64,000 bases of DNA from Bacillus pinisoli (GTDB taxonomy: Bacteria; Bacillota; Bacilli; Bacillales; SA4), in the NCBI RefSeq assembly GCF_023036475.1, contig NZ_JAJQKI010000002.1:1-64000 (forward strand), written 5' to 3'. A program made the translations under genes and the position numbers. Under the pieces are notes generated by a model, which ran no database searches, was not told the origin of the DNA, and saw only the letters and a program-made list of their open reading frames with translations. The first letter of the stretch is position 1; the number at the start of each line of letters is the position of its first letter. Positions 26,966 to 36,082 of this stretch are shown here, piece after piece.

Positions 26966-27814
26966 TTAAGCATTAACATGACCTAAAACACCATTTGTAG
27001 CTGTCATCGCAATAATCACACAACCCCACATATGTTTATATGCAGTAACCATATCTTCACATGTGAAGCGGATTGTTTTTGGATCTACTAGCGTAACAGA
27101 AGGAATTGTAGTTGTCATAAGTGCTTGAGAGGGACTCTTCATTTCAATCTCAAAAGTAATTGGACCTTCCACTTTAAGAGGGCTAAATTGATCAATCCGT
27201 CTTACAGCTTTCTCCACTCTTTCCATTATTAGCTCATGAGCTTTTACAGGATGAAGCAATTCTGCTGAAAAACGATCAATCCCTCTTTTTACAATTGCTG
27301 ATTCCACATCTGGTAATGTTTCAAGTACTTCATTCACATAAGAATCATCACCTGAAATAAAAATAGCTGGGACCTGAAATTGTCCAGCAACCATCGCGTT
27401 CATTTCCGTTTCTCCAACTACTCTCCCGTTAATTTTCATCTCATTCACACAGATACCAGCTAACGTATGACTAATCACTGTTCGTTCAGATCCACCCTCG
27501 CGTCCATGATGCCCAACAAAGAGAATACCAGCAAAACTATCATCTAATCCCTCTAGTTGACACATCACACGGTTGCTACCTTGAACAAGTGTTGCTCTCG
27601 AATCTAAATCCTCTATAAAGATGTTAGACATATTACCGTGCCCATCTGCTACAAGAACTTCAGTTGCTCCACCATTAAAAGCCCCTTTAATTGCAGCGTT
27701 CACATCCTGAGTCATTAATTTTCTAAATCGTTGATACTCCGCTGGTGTCTTAAGCTGTTGGCCGGTAGCTACTCCTGATATCCCTTCAATATCTGCTGAA
27801 ATAAACAGTTTCAA
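26966..27814 (-). CDS. dppA: M55 family D-aminopeptidase (DppA-like)
   Basis: Matches the zinc D-aminopeptidase DppA: ISADIEGISGVA at the N-terminus (first Asp/Glu metal ligands), VLVADGHGNMSN, ILFVGHHGREG and FISGDDSYVNEV. The family forms a self-compartmentalising decamer that trims D-amino acid peptides. I prefer a TTG start at 27814, nine bases after AAGGAGAG, as in B. subtilis where the protein begins MKLYMS; the frame is open to a GTG at 27835. No dpp transporter genes adjoin it. Confidence 0.88.
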   Translation of the reverse strand: MKLFISADIEGISGVATGQQLKTPAEYQRFRKLMTQDVNAAIKGAFNGGATEVLVADGHGNMSNIFIEDLDSRATLVQGSNRVMCQLEGLDDSFAGILFVGHHGREGGSERTVISHTLAGICVNEMKINGRVVGETEMNAMVAGQFQVPAIFISGDDSYVNEVLETLPDVESAIVKRGIDRFSAELLHPVKAHELIMERVEKAVRRIDQFSPLKVEGPITFEIEMKSPSQALMTTTIPSVTLVDPKTIRFTCEDMVTAYKHMWGCVIIAMTATNGVLGHVNA

Positions 27815-27906
27815 TTGCACTCTCTCCTTTTTCACATTACCTACAAGTAATTTTTGTTATGTAACGATTATTTCAATTAAACAATACTAATATGATTAAT
27901 TAAGAA

Positions 27907-27934
27907 AAAAGTCTATCCTACCAAAGAATAGACT
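27907..27934 (-). terminator. Terminator of the PAS histidine kinase gene
   Basis: AGTCTAT / ATAGACT stem with a T-run of six on the minus strand. A MITE-like solo end (GGCTGTTTTCTAAAC) at 27954 lies between it and the kinase stop at 28032. Confidence 0.6.
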
Positions 27935-28031
27935 CCATTCACTTTTATAAAAAGGCTGTTTTCTAAACATTAAATACTACATTTTTCGTTAAAAGTCAGA
28001 GAAATTCAGATCATATAGGTTAGAAGAAAAC

Positions 28032-29486
28032 TTATGAAACAAACAGTGGTAGGGTTACCGTAAATGTTGTCCCTCTACCCACCTGACTATCACAATTTAT
28101 TACACCTTGATGATTTTTGATGATTCGTTGTGTAATCATCAAGCCTAAGCCATTCCCCTTTGTTTTAGTTGTATAGAAGGGTTCTCCAATGCTTTTTATT
28201 TTCTCCTCGGTAATTCCACAACCTTCATCTATTACCTTTATACTTACTTCATGGATTGTATGACTACAAACAACTCGTACTTTGCCTTTCATACTTGATT
28301 CCATTGACTCAATTGAATTTTTTATCAAATTAATAAATACTTGTTTAATTTGATTTCTATCGCCATTAATTAGTAAGATATCTTGATCAGAAGTAATTTC
28401 CATATCGACGCCACTTGTAAACGCCTGTGATTCCATCAAGAACATAACATCTTTTAACAAAACTACTATATTAAATGGAACCATTTGAAGTGCTTGTGGC
28501 TTTGCGAGCATCATTAATTCACCGGCTATTCGGTCTATGCTCTCAATTTCAGTCTGAATGACATCTAGATACTCTGGTTTAATATGAGCGGGATCTTCCT
28601 TCATCATTTTGATAAATCCTTTTATGGTAGTTAGAGGGTTACGAATCTCATGGCCAATGCCAGCTGAAAGTTCACCTAACAATGACAGTTTCTCTTTTTT
28701 TACAAGAGCTTCTTCTGCTCTTTTTTTATCACTAATATCAATAGTTGAACCAATGATTTGTGTGGTCTTATGTTGTTCAACGACAGGACTAAGGACCGTT
28801 AGTAATGTTCCTCCCGTTTGGTCTTTTTCTTCAAACACGATTTTTTCCTGGTTATTCCAACATTGGTTATACCTATTAATAATTTCAACAGCAATCTCTC
28901 TCTCCATAATGTCCTGTGGTCTTTTTCCAACCACTTCCTTAGTAAGTTCTTCGTAGTTTTGAAGAATTTGTCCGTCAAACAGAGTGTAAATATAGTCATC
29001 GGCTTTCTTCTCTAAACTATAAATTAGCCCTTGTTGGTGATGAATCACTTTTTGAAACATTTCCTTAGTAGACAGTATTTCCTCTTGATATCGTTTTCGT
29101 AAACTTATATCACGTGCAATACCTATTATATTAATACAAGTGGTTTCATCTTCTTCAAATACTGGAATTATGGTTGTTTCAAATGTCTTTATAATTCCAT
29201 TTAGAGTTATACATTCCTCATATGTTAAAGAACTTCGAGAGAGGATCGCAGCTTGATACTTTCGGATAACCTCTTGCGCTTCTTCGTAGGGAATAATATC
29301 TTCTACTCTCTTATTTATAATTTGCTTCTTCATAAGTCCAGAACTCTTCAAGTAAGCATTATTTACTTCAATACAACGGTAAACATCATCTTCTTCCACT
29401 CTTATTACGAATATCATATCCTCTAGATAATTAAAAAGAGATTTAAAATTAATTGTCTTATTTTCTAACAATCTACTTATAATCAT
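28032..29486 (-). CDS. Cytosolic PAS-domain sensor histidine kinase (sporulation-kinase type)
   Basis: Two PAS domains (about residues 15-130 and 140-255) with a PAC-like CINIIGIARDISLRKRY link, then HisKA with LSLLGELSAGIGHEIRNPLT (phospho-His at about 281) and an HATPase with NLIKNSIESM, DEGCGI and TKTKGNGLGL. No transmembrane helices are seen, so sensing is cytoplasmic. The HEIRNPLTTIKGF box is that of KinA-E type kinases feeding the sporulation phosphorelay. No response regulator adjoins it, consistent with an orphan phosphorelay kinase. The signal is unknown. Confidence 0.9.
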   Translation of the reverse strand: MIISRLLENKTINFKSLFNYLEDMIFVIRVEEDDVYRCIEVNNAYLKSSGLMKKQIINKRVEDIIPYEEAQEVIRKYQAAILSRSSLTYEECITLNGIIKTFETTIIPVFEEDETTCINIIGIARDISLRKRYQEEILSTKEMFQKVIHHQQGLIYSLEKKADDYIYTLFDGQILQNYEELTKEVVGKRPQDIMEREIAVEIINRYNQCWNNQEKIVFEEKDQTGGTLLTVLSPVVEQHKTTQIIGSTIDISDKKRAEEALVKKEKLSLLGELSAGIGHEIRNPLTTIKGFIKMMKEDPAHIKPEYLDVIQTEIESIDRIAGELMMLAKPQALQMVPFNIVVLLKDVMFLMESQAFTSGVDMEITSDQDILLINGDRNQIKQVFINLIKNSIESMESSMKGKVRVVCSHTIHEVSIKVIDEGCGITEEKIKSIGEPFYTTKTKGNGLGLMITQRIIKNHQGVINCDSQVGRGTTFTVTLPLFVS

Positions 29487-29586
29487 GTTTTACCCCTGTA
29501 TATTTGTTAATAAAGTTACTAATATTATACATTTATCTATAATGAATATCTATCCTTCTTTTTACACATGCGCTATACTAATAGGA

Positions 29587-30657
29587 TTATTCTTTAAAGC
29601 TAGTAATATAAGGCCATAGTTGATCAAAAGATGTTGTTAATATTTCTTGACCAAGTGCTTTTGCCCAAGTTGTCTCCGCTCCACATTCTTCTCTCCAAGA
29701 CCACAATCTTCTTGTGCTCTGATGAAGAGGATGTTCATCAGTAAAGCCCATTGCAGCATGAACTTGATGTGCAATTCTAGTAACTTTTTCTGCTGCATCC
29801 CCTAGTTGAATTTTTGCCATCGCTACTTCATCTTGTCCGATTTTACGATCCACTTTATTTACAATATAGTCTGCAACTGCCATAGAAGCTGTAACCTCAC
29901 CCGCTAATATTGCTAATTGCTGCTGTATCGCTTGAAACTTACTGATGGGCTTTCCAAATTGTATTCTCTCTTTTGAATAAGAGACTGACAATTCTAGAAC
30001 CCTTTCAAGAGCTCCGGTCATCATCATAACCCGTGTTAAAGTTAGTAAATTTAATAGCTCTTCTATTTTTATTGGATCAATTTCCTTTACTGATTCCAAA
30101 GTGATTTCAACATTTTTTAATAAAATACAATTCCTAGGTTCTCCCGCTAAACTGTTGTTTGAGTGAATCTCACAATCCTGTAAAGGTATACTTGCAGCTA
30201 ATTTATTTCCATTTGGGTCCATCCCTATTACAATGATAAAATCTGCATCTCTTCCCCATGGCACAAAGCTTGCAGTGCCATTAAGGCTATACGTGTCACC
30301 CATTCGATTAAAATTAATCACATCTTGTGATAGCTCTTGAGAGAATGTTGTAATCCCCGGAACCATCGTAAATCCTATAGATGTTAAAAACCAGTTTGAT
30401 AGAATATGTTCTGCATATGGAATGGGAGCGGCATAATAGCCAGTTAGCTTTAATATAGAGAAAAAATCACCTAGGTCTCCACCTGAGCCACCATTCTCTT
30501 CCTCAATTGCCACAGAAGTGACTCCAAGTTCTTCTAATTTCTTCCATAGGCTTACCGGAAAAACACCCTGTTCTGCTTGAGTTATTAGTTCTTTAGAACA
30601 ATGATCCTTTAATAGTTTAGCAACAGTTTCTTCTAACATTTCTCGAATGTCACTCAT
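29587..30657 (-). CDS. Acyl-CoA dehydrogenase family protein (second of a pair)
   Basis: 356 residues with the acyl-CoA dehydrogenase fold: N-terminal helical EELGVTSVAIEEENGGSGGD, central beta domain, and C-terminal FAD-contacting helices (RIQFGKPISKFQAIQQQLAI, QVHAAMGFTDEHPLHQSTRR). The pairing of two shorter dehydrogenase genes with a four-base overlap (ATGA) resembles heteromeric dehydrogenases seen in some catabolic clusters. It may be a non-catalytic partner; the catalytic Glu was not assigned. It closes the lar operon run. Confidence 0.85.
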   Translation of the reverse strand: MSDIREMLEETVAKLLKDHCSKELITQAEQGVFPVSLWKKLEELGVTSVAIEEENGGSGGDLGDFFSILKLTGYYAAPIPYAEHILSNWFLTSIGFTMVPGITTFSQELSQDVINFNRMGDTYSLNGTASFVPWGRDADFIIVIGMDPNGNKLAASIPLQDCEIHSNNSLAGEPRNCILLKNVEITLESVKEIDPIKIEELLNLLTLTRVMMMTGALERVLELSVSYSKERIQFGKPISKFQAIQQQLAILAGEVTASMAVADYIVNKVDRKIGQDEVAMAKIQLGDAAEKVTRIAHQVHAAMGFTDEHPLHQSTRRLWSWREECGAETTWAKALGQEILTTSFDQLWPYITSFKE

Positions 30658-31805
30658 CGTACTCCTAACCCCCTTGCAATAATTCCACGCAGAATTTCTG
30701 TTGTTCCACCACGTAGAGTAAATCCAGGTGAGTGTAATATGGCTTGAGCTAATAATTTATCATATGTTGATTCAGCTGTGACAGATGGTTTACTAGGAAT
30801 TAATAAACGAGCTACTTTTATCACTTCATTTTCATATTCAGTTCCTAAGTCCTTCACTAAAGCTGCGGCTACTTCAGGGGTAACCCCTTTTTCTAATAGG
30901 CCTGCAACCCCTAATGACATATGTCGCAATGTCCATAACCTTGCAACCAGTCTCCCAATCTCAATAGTAGCATGATCACTTGAAGTGTAGGATAGCTGCT
31001 TAACAAGCTCCGCTAAAAGGGGATACGTACTCATAATTCGTTCAGGACCGCTTCTTTCATAGGCTAACTCTGCCAAACTCTGTTTCCATCCCTGACCTAC
31101 TTCACCTATAATCATATCGTCTGACACTTCAACATCTTCCATAATCACTTCGTTAAAGTGATGCTCTCCAGTCATTAGATGAATCGGACGAATTGTTACA
31201 CCTGGCGCATGAAGATCTAGTAATATTTGACTAAGACCCTCATGTTTTTTCTCACCTAAAGCTTCTGTTCTACAGAGGGTAACCATGTAATGACAATGAT
31301 GAGCGCCACTTGACCAAATTTTACTACCGTTTAAAACCCATTTCTCTCCTACTCTTTTAGCACGAGTGGATACTGAAGCCAGGTCAGATCCGGAATTTGG
31401 TTCACTAAGCCCAATTGCAAAATACACCTCACCCTTTGCGATTCCTGGAAGGATTTTTCTTCTCTGTTCTTCTGTTCCATACTTTAACAATAATGGACCT
31501 GTTTGACGATCAGCAAACCAATGGGCTGCAACCGGTGCGCCACTCGCTAGTAACTCCTCTGTTACGACAAATCGTTCCAATGCTGAACGTTCTTGACCAC
31601 CATACTCTTTAGGCCATGTTAAACCTAGCCATCCTTGTTCCCCTATCTTTCTGCTGAACTCGGCAGAATATCCACCTAACCAAGAATCACATTTTGGTTC
31701 AAAGCTTCCTTTTTCTTTTTCCCTAAGTAAAAATTCTCTAACCTCTTGCTGAAGGTGTAATGCTGATTCTGGTAACTCTATACTCGGTAGCTTTAGTTGT
31801 CTCAT
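30654..31805 (-). CDS. Acyl-CoA dehydrogenase family protein (first of a pair)
   Basis: 383 residues: GLTWPKEYGGQERSALERFV, the FAD/substrate region FAIGLSEPNSGSDLASVSTR with WVLNGSKIWSSGAHHCHYMV, and a C-terminal FTLRGGTTEILRGIIARGLG typical of the family. It starts 25 bp after larC1 behind AAGGAGG. Its presence beside CoA transferase and enoyl-CoA hydratase genes on the far side of the lar genes suggests a CoA-thioester oxidation pathway. The substrate is not predictable. Confidence 0.88.
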   Translation of the reverse strand: MRQLKLPSIELPESALHLQQEVREFLLREKEKGSFEPKCDSWLGGYSAEFSRKIGEQGWLGLTWPKEYGGQERSALERFVVTEELLASGAPVAAHWFADRQTGPLLLKYGTEEQRRKILPGIAKGEVYFAIGLSEPNSGSDLASVSTRAKRVGEKWVLNGSKIWSSGAHHCHYMVTLCRTEALGEKKHEGLSQILLDLHAPGVTIRPIHLMTGEHHFNEVIMEDVEVSDDMIIGEVGQGWKQSLAELAYERSGPERIMSTYPLLAELVKQLSYTSSDHATIEIGRLVARLWTLRHMSLGVAGLLEKGVTPEVAAALVKDLGTEYENEVIKVARLLIPSKPSVTAESTYDKLLAQAILHSPGFTLRGGTTEILRGIIARGLGVR

Positions 31806-31829
31806 AGTAAGAACCTCCTTGAACTATTT

Positions 31830-32651
31830 TTATTCACCAAGTATGACTCTTAATACGTTAGGATGGTTCGGGAAGTCTTTTGTCCCTGCTCCATATCCTA
31901 CTGATTTAATTGTCATTGACGGAATAGGACCAAAATGATTGCATACTGCTGCTAACACTCCTGCTCCAGTAGGAGTAGTTAACTCACCTTTTACGTTACT
32001 TTCTGTTATCGGAATTCCAACTAATAATTCCAGTGTGGCTGGGGCTGGTACTGGATAGATCCCGTGATCAATGTGAATTTTCCCAGACCCTACAGGAACA
32101 GAAGAAGAATAAATACGCTCAACATTTATATCATGCAAGAGAATAGATATCCCTACAATATCAACAATAGAATCGACTGCCCCTACTTCATGGAAATGAA
32201 CGTCCTCAACAGGTACACCGTGGATTCGGGCTTCAGCTTCTCCTATTTTTCTAAAGATGGATATGGCTGTTTCCTCAATATCCGCTCCCAATTCAGCCTC
32301 TTTAATTAACTTGACTATAGATGAATAACTGCGATGTTCATGGCTGTGATGGGTATGATGGTGTTCAAGTTGGTGGTGAATATGCTCGTGGGTTGTATCT
32401 GAATTAACATGATTGGCCGGTTGTAAAACTGTTTCTTTGACAGCCTCGGACTGAGATAGAAGTACATTACATTTAGTGGCTACAATCCCCTTCTTATTTA
32501 CTTTCTTTATATGTAGCTTAAATTCATGAGATAGTCCTAGTTTTGCTAACTGCATTTTTAATTTCTCAATGTCTGCACCACAATCAATCAGTGCTCCTAA
32601 CAACATATCCCCGCTAATTCCTGAGAAACAATCTATGTATAAAGTACGCAT
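31830..32651 (-). CDS. larC1: LarC N-terminal part (LarC1), nickel insertion for the pincer cofactor
   Basis: About 273 residues starting MRTLYIDCFSGISGDMLLGA, then a His-rich stretch near residues 85-110 (THEHIHHQLEHHHTHHSHEH) that would bind nickel, then VHFHEVGAVDSIVDIVG and TPTGAGVLAAVCNHFG. It stops after HPNVLRVILGE, about where L. plantarum larC1 ends and larC2 is reached by frameshifting. Here no larC2 follows; an acyl-CoA dehydrogenase gene does. The C-terminal part is instead encoded at 34283. LarC is a CTP-dependent nickel cyclometallase making the Ni-pincer nucleotide. Confidence 0.93.
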   Translation of the reverse strand: MRTLYIDCFSGISGDMLLGALIDCGADIEKLKMQLAKLGLSHEFKLHIKKVNKKGIVATKCNVLLSQSEAVKETVLQPANHVNSDTTHEHIHHQLEHHHTHHSHEHRSYSSIVKLIKEAELGADIEETAISIFRKIGEAEARIHGVPVEDVHFHEVGAVDSIVDIVGISILLHDINVERIYSSSVPVGSGKIHIDHGIYPVPAPATLELLVGIPITESNVKGELTTPTGAGVLAAVCNHFGPIPSMTIKSVGYGAGTKDFPNHPNVLRVILGE

Positions 32652-32696
32652 GAGGATCACCTACCTTTTATTTACTTGTAGAGCTCTATAGAATGA

Positions 32697-33470
32697 CTAT
32701 CTTTCTTGATGAATCATACGGTGAATGAGTCCAGCATTATAACCACCACCAAAACCGTTATCTATATTAACAACGCTAATACCAGATGCGCATGAATTAA
32801 TCATGGATAATAATGCGGATAATCCTCCAAAATTTGCTCCATACCCCACACTTGTAGGGACAGCGATAACAGGATGTGACACCAGTCCGCCAACAGCACT
32901 AGGCAAAGCCCCCTCCATTCCAGCAATGACAACAGATACGGTTGCCCCTTGAATCAGTTCTAAATGATGCAGCAATCGATGTAATCCTGCAACACCTACA
33001 TCATGGATACGCTCTACTCTGCATCCCATAGACTCCAGTGTAACAACTGCTTCTTCTGCGACCGCTAAATCAGAAGTTCCCGCGCAAATGACAGCACAGT
33101 AACCTGGATATAGAAATGTCTGTTCTTGTCGATCCTTCCAACTCAAAGTTTTGGCTAAAGAATTATATGTCAATTCAGGAATCTTCGATAAAATAATTTG
33201 TGCTTTCTCTTTAGATACCCTAGTCGCTAATATTCTTGTCACTGAGTTGTTTCTTAGCGACTGGACAATATTAACAATCTGTTCAGCTGTTTTACCTTCG
33301 CCATAAATAATTTCGGGAAACCCTTGTCTTCTCTCACGGTGGAGATCAATGGTTGCAAACCCAAGTGCATCAAAGGTTTTTAATTGATGCTTTGCTTCTT
33401 CAACCCTTAGTTCTCCATCTCTAACTTTTTCTAATATTTTTTCTATATTTCCTGTTTTTCCTGTTGCCAT
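32697..33470 (-). CDS. larB: LarB, P2CMN synthase (carboxylase of nicotinic acid adenine dinucleotide)
   Basis: 257 residues with an AIR-carboxylase-like C-terminal domain. Family residues are visible: GMEGALPSAVGGL (catalytic Glu region) and INSCASGISVVNIDNGFGGG, which contains the Cys that forms the covalent adduct in LarB. It directly abuts larE (the ATG follows the TAG). LarB carboxylates the pyridinium ring and releases AMP in the first step of cofactor synthesis. Confidence 0.95.
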   Translation of the reverse strand: MATGKTGNIEKILEKVRDGELRVEEAKHQLKTFDALGFATIDLHRERRQGFPEIIYGEGKTAEQIVNIVQSLRNNSVTRILATRVSKEKAQIILSKIPELTYNSLAKTLSWKDRQEQTFLYPGYCAVICAGTSDLAVAEEAVVTLESMGCRVERIHDVGVAGLHRLLHHLELIQGATVSVVIAGMEGALPSAVGGLVSHPVIAVPTSVGYGANFGGLSALLSMINSCASGISVVNIDNGFGGGYNAGLIHRMIHQER

Positions 33471-34292
33471 CTATTTCACCTTCAAGACTTCGTTCATACT
33501 TCCAGTTCGATATCCCATTAAATCAACAGTTACGTATGTAAAGCCTAGCTCCTTTAATTTTTCATCAATCCTCTGATTATGGAAGAAAATACTCTGAAGC
33601 TCATCTGCATCCACTTCAATTCTAGCAATTTTGTCATGATGTCTAACACGAACCTGCCTTAGACCAATCTCTTTTAACAGATAATTCTCTGCGATATCCA
33701 GTTGATTGATCGCTCTTTCTGTAATCTTTGTTCCATAGGGTATTCGTGAGGATAAGCATGCAAAAGATGGTTTATTCCAAGTCTTTAAGTTCATCTCTCT
33801 TGAAAGTTCCCTTATCTCATCCTTCGTTAAATCGGCTTCCTTTAAAGGACTCCTTACGCCTTTTTCTCTAAGTGCTTTCATGCCCGGTCTATAATCGGTT
33901 GCATCACTCGCGTTTGTACCATCAAGGATAAAGGGATAACCTTGCTCTTTTGCAAGAGTAACGAGTCGGCTGTGAAGACCACTTCTACAGTAGTAGCACC
34001 GATTTTTATCATTTCTTAAGAAATCCTCATTTTCAAACTCTTTTATATCAATTGTAAAATAGGGTACTCTTAATTCTTCTGCTAGTGTAATAGCTTCATC
34101 AAATTCTCGTTGTGGAAATGTTTCAGAGGAAGCGGTAACTGCCAACATCTTGTCCCCCAGTTCCTGTTTAGCTCGAGCTACAAGAAACGCACTGTCTACT
34201 CCCCCGGAATAGGCAATTAGAACATTTCCCATTTCTCTCAGAATTCGGCCAAGTTCCTTATTTTTATCGTATATGGTCTTTGTTACATCCAT
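33471..34292 (-). CDS. larE: LarE, sulfur transferase of the nickel-pincer cofactor pathway
   Basis: 273 residues with the PP-loop AYSGGVDSAFLVARA for ATP use and FACLSSRIPYGTKITERAIN in the C-terminal half. Three conserved Cys are visible: two in NRCYYCRSGLHSR and one in FACLSSR. In LarE with a single Cys, that residue sacrifices its sulfur; three-Cys enzymes bind a [4Fe-4S] cluster and act catalytically. This protein belongs to the three-Cys type by motif. It overlaps larC2 by ten bases. Confidence 0.93.
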   Translation of the reverse strand: MDVTKTIYDKNKELGRILREMGNVLIAYSGGVDSAFLVARAKQELGDKMLAVTASSETFPQREFDEAITLAEELRVPYFTIDIKEFENEDFLRNDKNRCYYCRSGLHSRLVTLAKEQGYPFILDGTNASDATDYRPGMKALREKGVRSPLKEADLTKDEIRELSREMNLKTWNKPSFACLSSRIPYGTKITERAINQLDIAENYLLKEIGLRQVRVRHHDKIARIEVDADELQSIFFHNQRIDEKLKELGFTYVTVDLMGYRTGSMNEVLKVK

Positions 34293-35290
34293 TCTTTAAC
34301 TCTCCTTTCCTTGTTCGATACAACATGACGTCCGTATAATTTCTGTATGTGATACACCGCTTCTTGGTATATAAGTTTTAGCGGTACTGCATTCTTCAAA
34401 GCTAATCTTTTACAATCCTCATATTCAGGTGAAACTTGTACTGTTTGCCCTTCATACTTGGCTATTTTTATCTTTATTTCTCCCCACGCTGTCTCAACTA
34501 CTTCATTAAACCTCCCAAGGCGATGCACATCCACCCTCATTTTTCTAACACCAATCGTTGTCGTTTCCGTGAAAATTATTGATTCCATTTTCTTTAACAT
34601 TCTATTCTGACATAGGATATTTAACATAAAGGCATGTCTACCTTTTTTCATCATAATAGGTTGTGCAAACACATCGTTTGCACCAGCATTCAATAACTGC
34701 TCCATTACATATGGGAGAATTTCTGGGTTCATGTCATCAATATTTGCTTGGAGAAGTAGCATGTCTGTGTCAACATGCTCATAAAGGTGAGAATGATGTT
34801 GTTGAACGTCTTCTATTTTTAAAATATAAACATGGCAATCAACTAAATCTGTTGGTATTGTCACTTTACTCTTAATTTGAAAAGTTAAAGTAGACTCTTC
34901 AACTTGATATTGTAATAGTTGGTGTGTATTTAACACCCTTAAAATACACGCCATAGAGGGTGAAAATTCATTATTAACATGCTTGTCATACTTGACTGTT
35001 AATCCTGTTAAATTAACATTACTAAACAGCGTTCTCTCTGAGAGCACATGTGGAAAAACTAACACATAATCTATCTTATGTTTTAAAATCCATTTAAGAC
35101 ATGCAATACCATTCAACACTTCTTCGGGATCAACGGTTACAGTTTCACTTTTTAGATTAGAAACGTACTCAAGAATCATAGGATGTTCTTCATAAATAGA
35201 TATTGATTTATCAAAAGGAGAAATCGTACATAAACCCTCAAAGAGCTGTGATAAAGTTAATACTTCAATCTTTTCTATTAATAGTTTCAA
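34283..35290 (-). CDS. larC2: LarC C-terminal part (LarC2) fused to a degenerate LarC N-terminal-like domain
   Basis: Residues from about 178 onward are a full LarC C-terminal domain (LLLQANIDDMNPEILPYVME, AQPIMMKKGRHAFMLNILC, ETTTIGVRKMRVDVHRLGR). The first 175 residues have no close family, but EEVLNGIACLKWILKHKIDY and the SMACILRVLNTHQLLQYQV segment align loosely with larC1 VDSIVDIVGISILLHDINVE and PAPATLELLVGIPITESNVK. So it reads as an entire LarC whose N-half has lost its motifs, including the His-rich stretch. It starts at TTG behind AAGGGAG. Function as the C-terminal LarC partner is inferred. Confidence 0.85.
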   Translation of the reverse strand: MKLLIEKIEVLTLSQLFEGLCTISPFDKSISIYEEHPMILEYVSNLKSETVTVDPEEVLNGIACLKWILKHKIDYVLVFPHVLSERTLFSNVNLTGLTVKYDKHVNNEFSPSMACILRVLNTHQLLQYQVEESTLTFQIKSKVTIPTDLVDCHVYILKIEDVQQHHSHLYEHVDTDMLLLQANIDDMNPEILPYVMEQLLNAGANDVFAQPIMMKKGRHAFMLNILCQNRMLKKMESIIFTETTTIGVRKMRVDVHRLGRFNEVVETAWGEIKIKIAKYEGQTVQVSPEYEDCKRLALKNAVPLKLIYQEAVYHIQKLYGRHVVSNKERRVKEWM

Positions 35291-35326
35291 GGTTTTCTCC
35301 CTTCTCTATCTTTATTAATCTAGTGA

Positions 35327-35777
35327 TTATGGTAATCTTGTAACACAAAACTGTTCGTCATGTCCTAGCACTTCAGATTTCACCATTTTTCCAGAAGCAA
35401 CCTCAAGTATTTCTTTATAAATCTCCATTCCCATCTGCTCTAAAGATTTCTGGCCTGTTAACACTTTACCCACATTTATATCAATATTCTCTTTCATTCT
35501 CATAAGGAGAAAAACGTTCACAGCCTAACCCCACCACCACTACTCCTGCAAAATTAGGATTTTTACCTATGGAAATTAGTGTCTTGGCTGTAACCTCAAG
35601 GTCTTCTTCTACCTGACTTCATCCAACAGGGTGTCGGAAATACACACTACCAGGCACTTGGAAAGCAATTCGTTCCGCCAACTTTGCAGAGCAGAATACA
35701 GAAGGAATTATCGCAATTAGGTTTCTGACTCCTACAGAACCGTCTTTTCTCTGATAGCCCATGAAAGTGTCTGTCAC
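35327..35777 (-). pseudogene. UxaA/GarD-type dehydratase large subunit, broken (in-frame TGA, internal deletion, frameshift)
   Basis: Translation from GTG at 35777 gives FMGYQRKDGSVGVRNLIAII and FCSAKLAERI, typical of the UxaA large subunit start. It then meets TGA at 35621-35619 within HPVG-TGA-SQ, where relatives have a Cys (GarD HTYGC). The frame resumes through NPNFAGVVVVGLGCER. About 200 residues are then missing and the C-terminus (MKENIDINVGKVLTGQKSLE) continues in another frame to 35327. Family length is about 390 residues; only about 145 codons remain. The large subunit cannot be functional as a whole. Confidence 0.75.
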
Positions 35778-36067
35778 TATTTCATCCCTCTTTCGCAATA
35801 CATATTGTGATGATGAATATAACCACCCTTTTGTATGCCTACACTCATTCTGCCAATTTCCTCACAATACTTTAAAACTTCATTTTGACTTATGTCTCTT
35901 AACGCAAACTTATGACCAAAACTAATATCTTCTAAGACCGTCATACACTCTACTCTGTTTGGAAAGCGAACAGAACACTGATCACCCTTTGTTAAATCAG
36001 TTAATGCAACAGCTACATTGTCAGAAACATCTATAACTAATGCTGCTTTTTGAACTTCATATTCCAT
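35777..36067 (-). CDS. UxaA/SuyA-type SAF-domain small subunit of a sugar-acid or hydroxyacid dehydratase
   Basis: 96 residues of SAF domain: ALVIDVSDNVAVALTDLTKG, TVLEDISFGHKFALRDISQN and HHHNMYCERGMK. This is the small subunit or N-terminal domain of altronate dehydratase (UxaA) and of sulfolactate lyase (SuyA). Start at MEYEVQ after GGGGTGG. It lies between the LarA-family gene and its ruined large subunit, so the small subunit now probably lacks its partner. Confidence 0.85.
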   Translation of the reverse strand: MEYEVQKAALVIDVSDNVAVALTDLTKGDQCSVRFPNRVECMTVLEDISFGHKFALRDISQNEVLKYCEEIGRMSVGIQKGGYIHHHNMYCERGMK

Positions 36068-36082
36068 TGGCCACCCCAATTC

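Noticed and set aside
31830..32660. Programmed frameshift at the end of larC1
   Set aside because: The sequence after the larC1 stop is the ribosome binding site and start of an acyl-CoA dehydrogenase gene, with no LarC C-terminal sequence in any frame.
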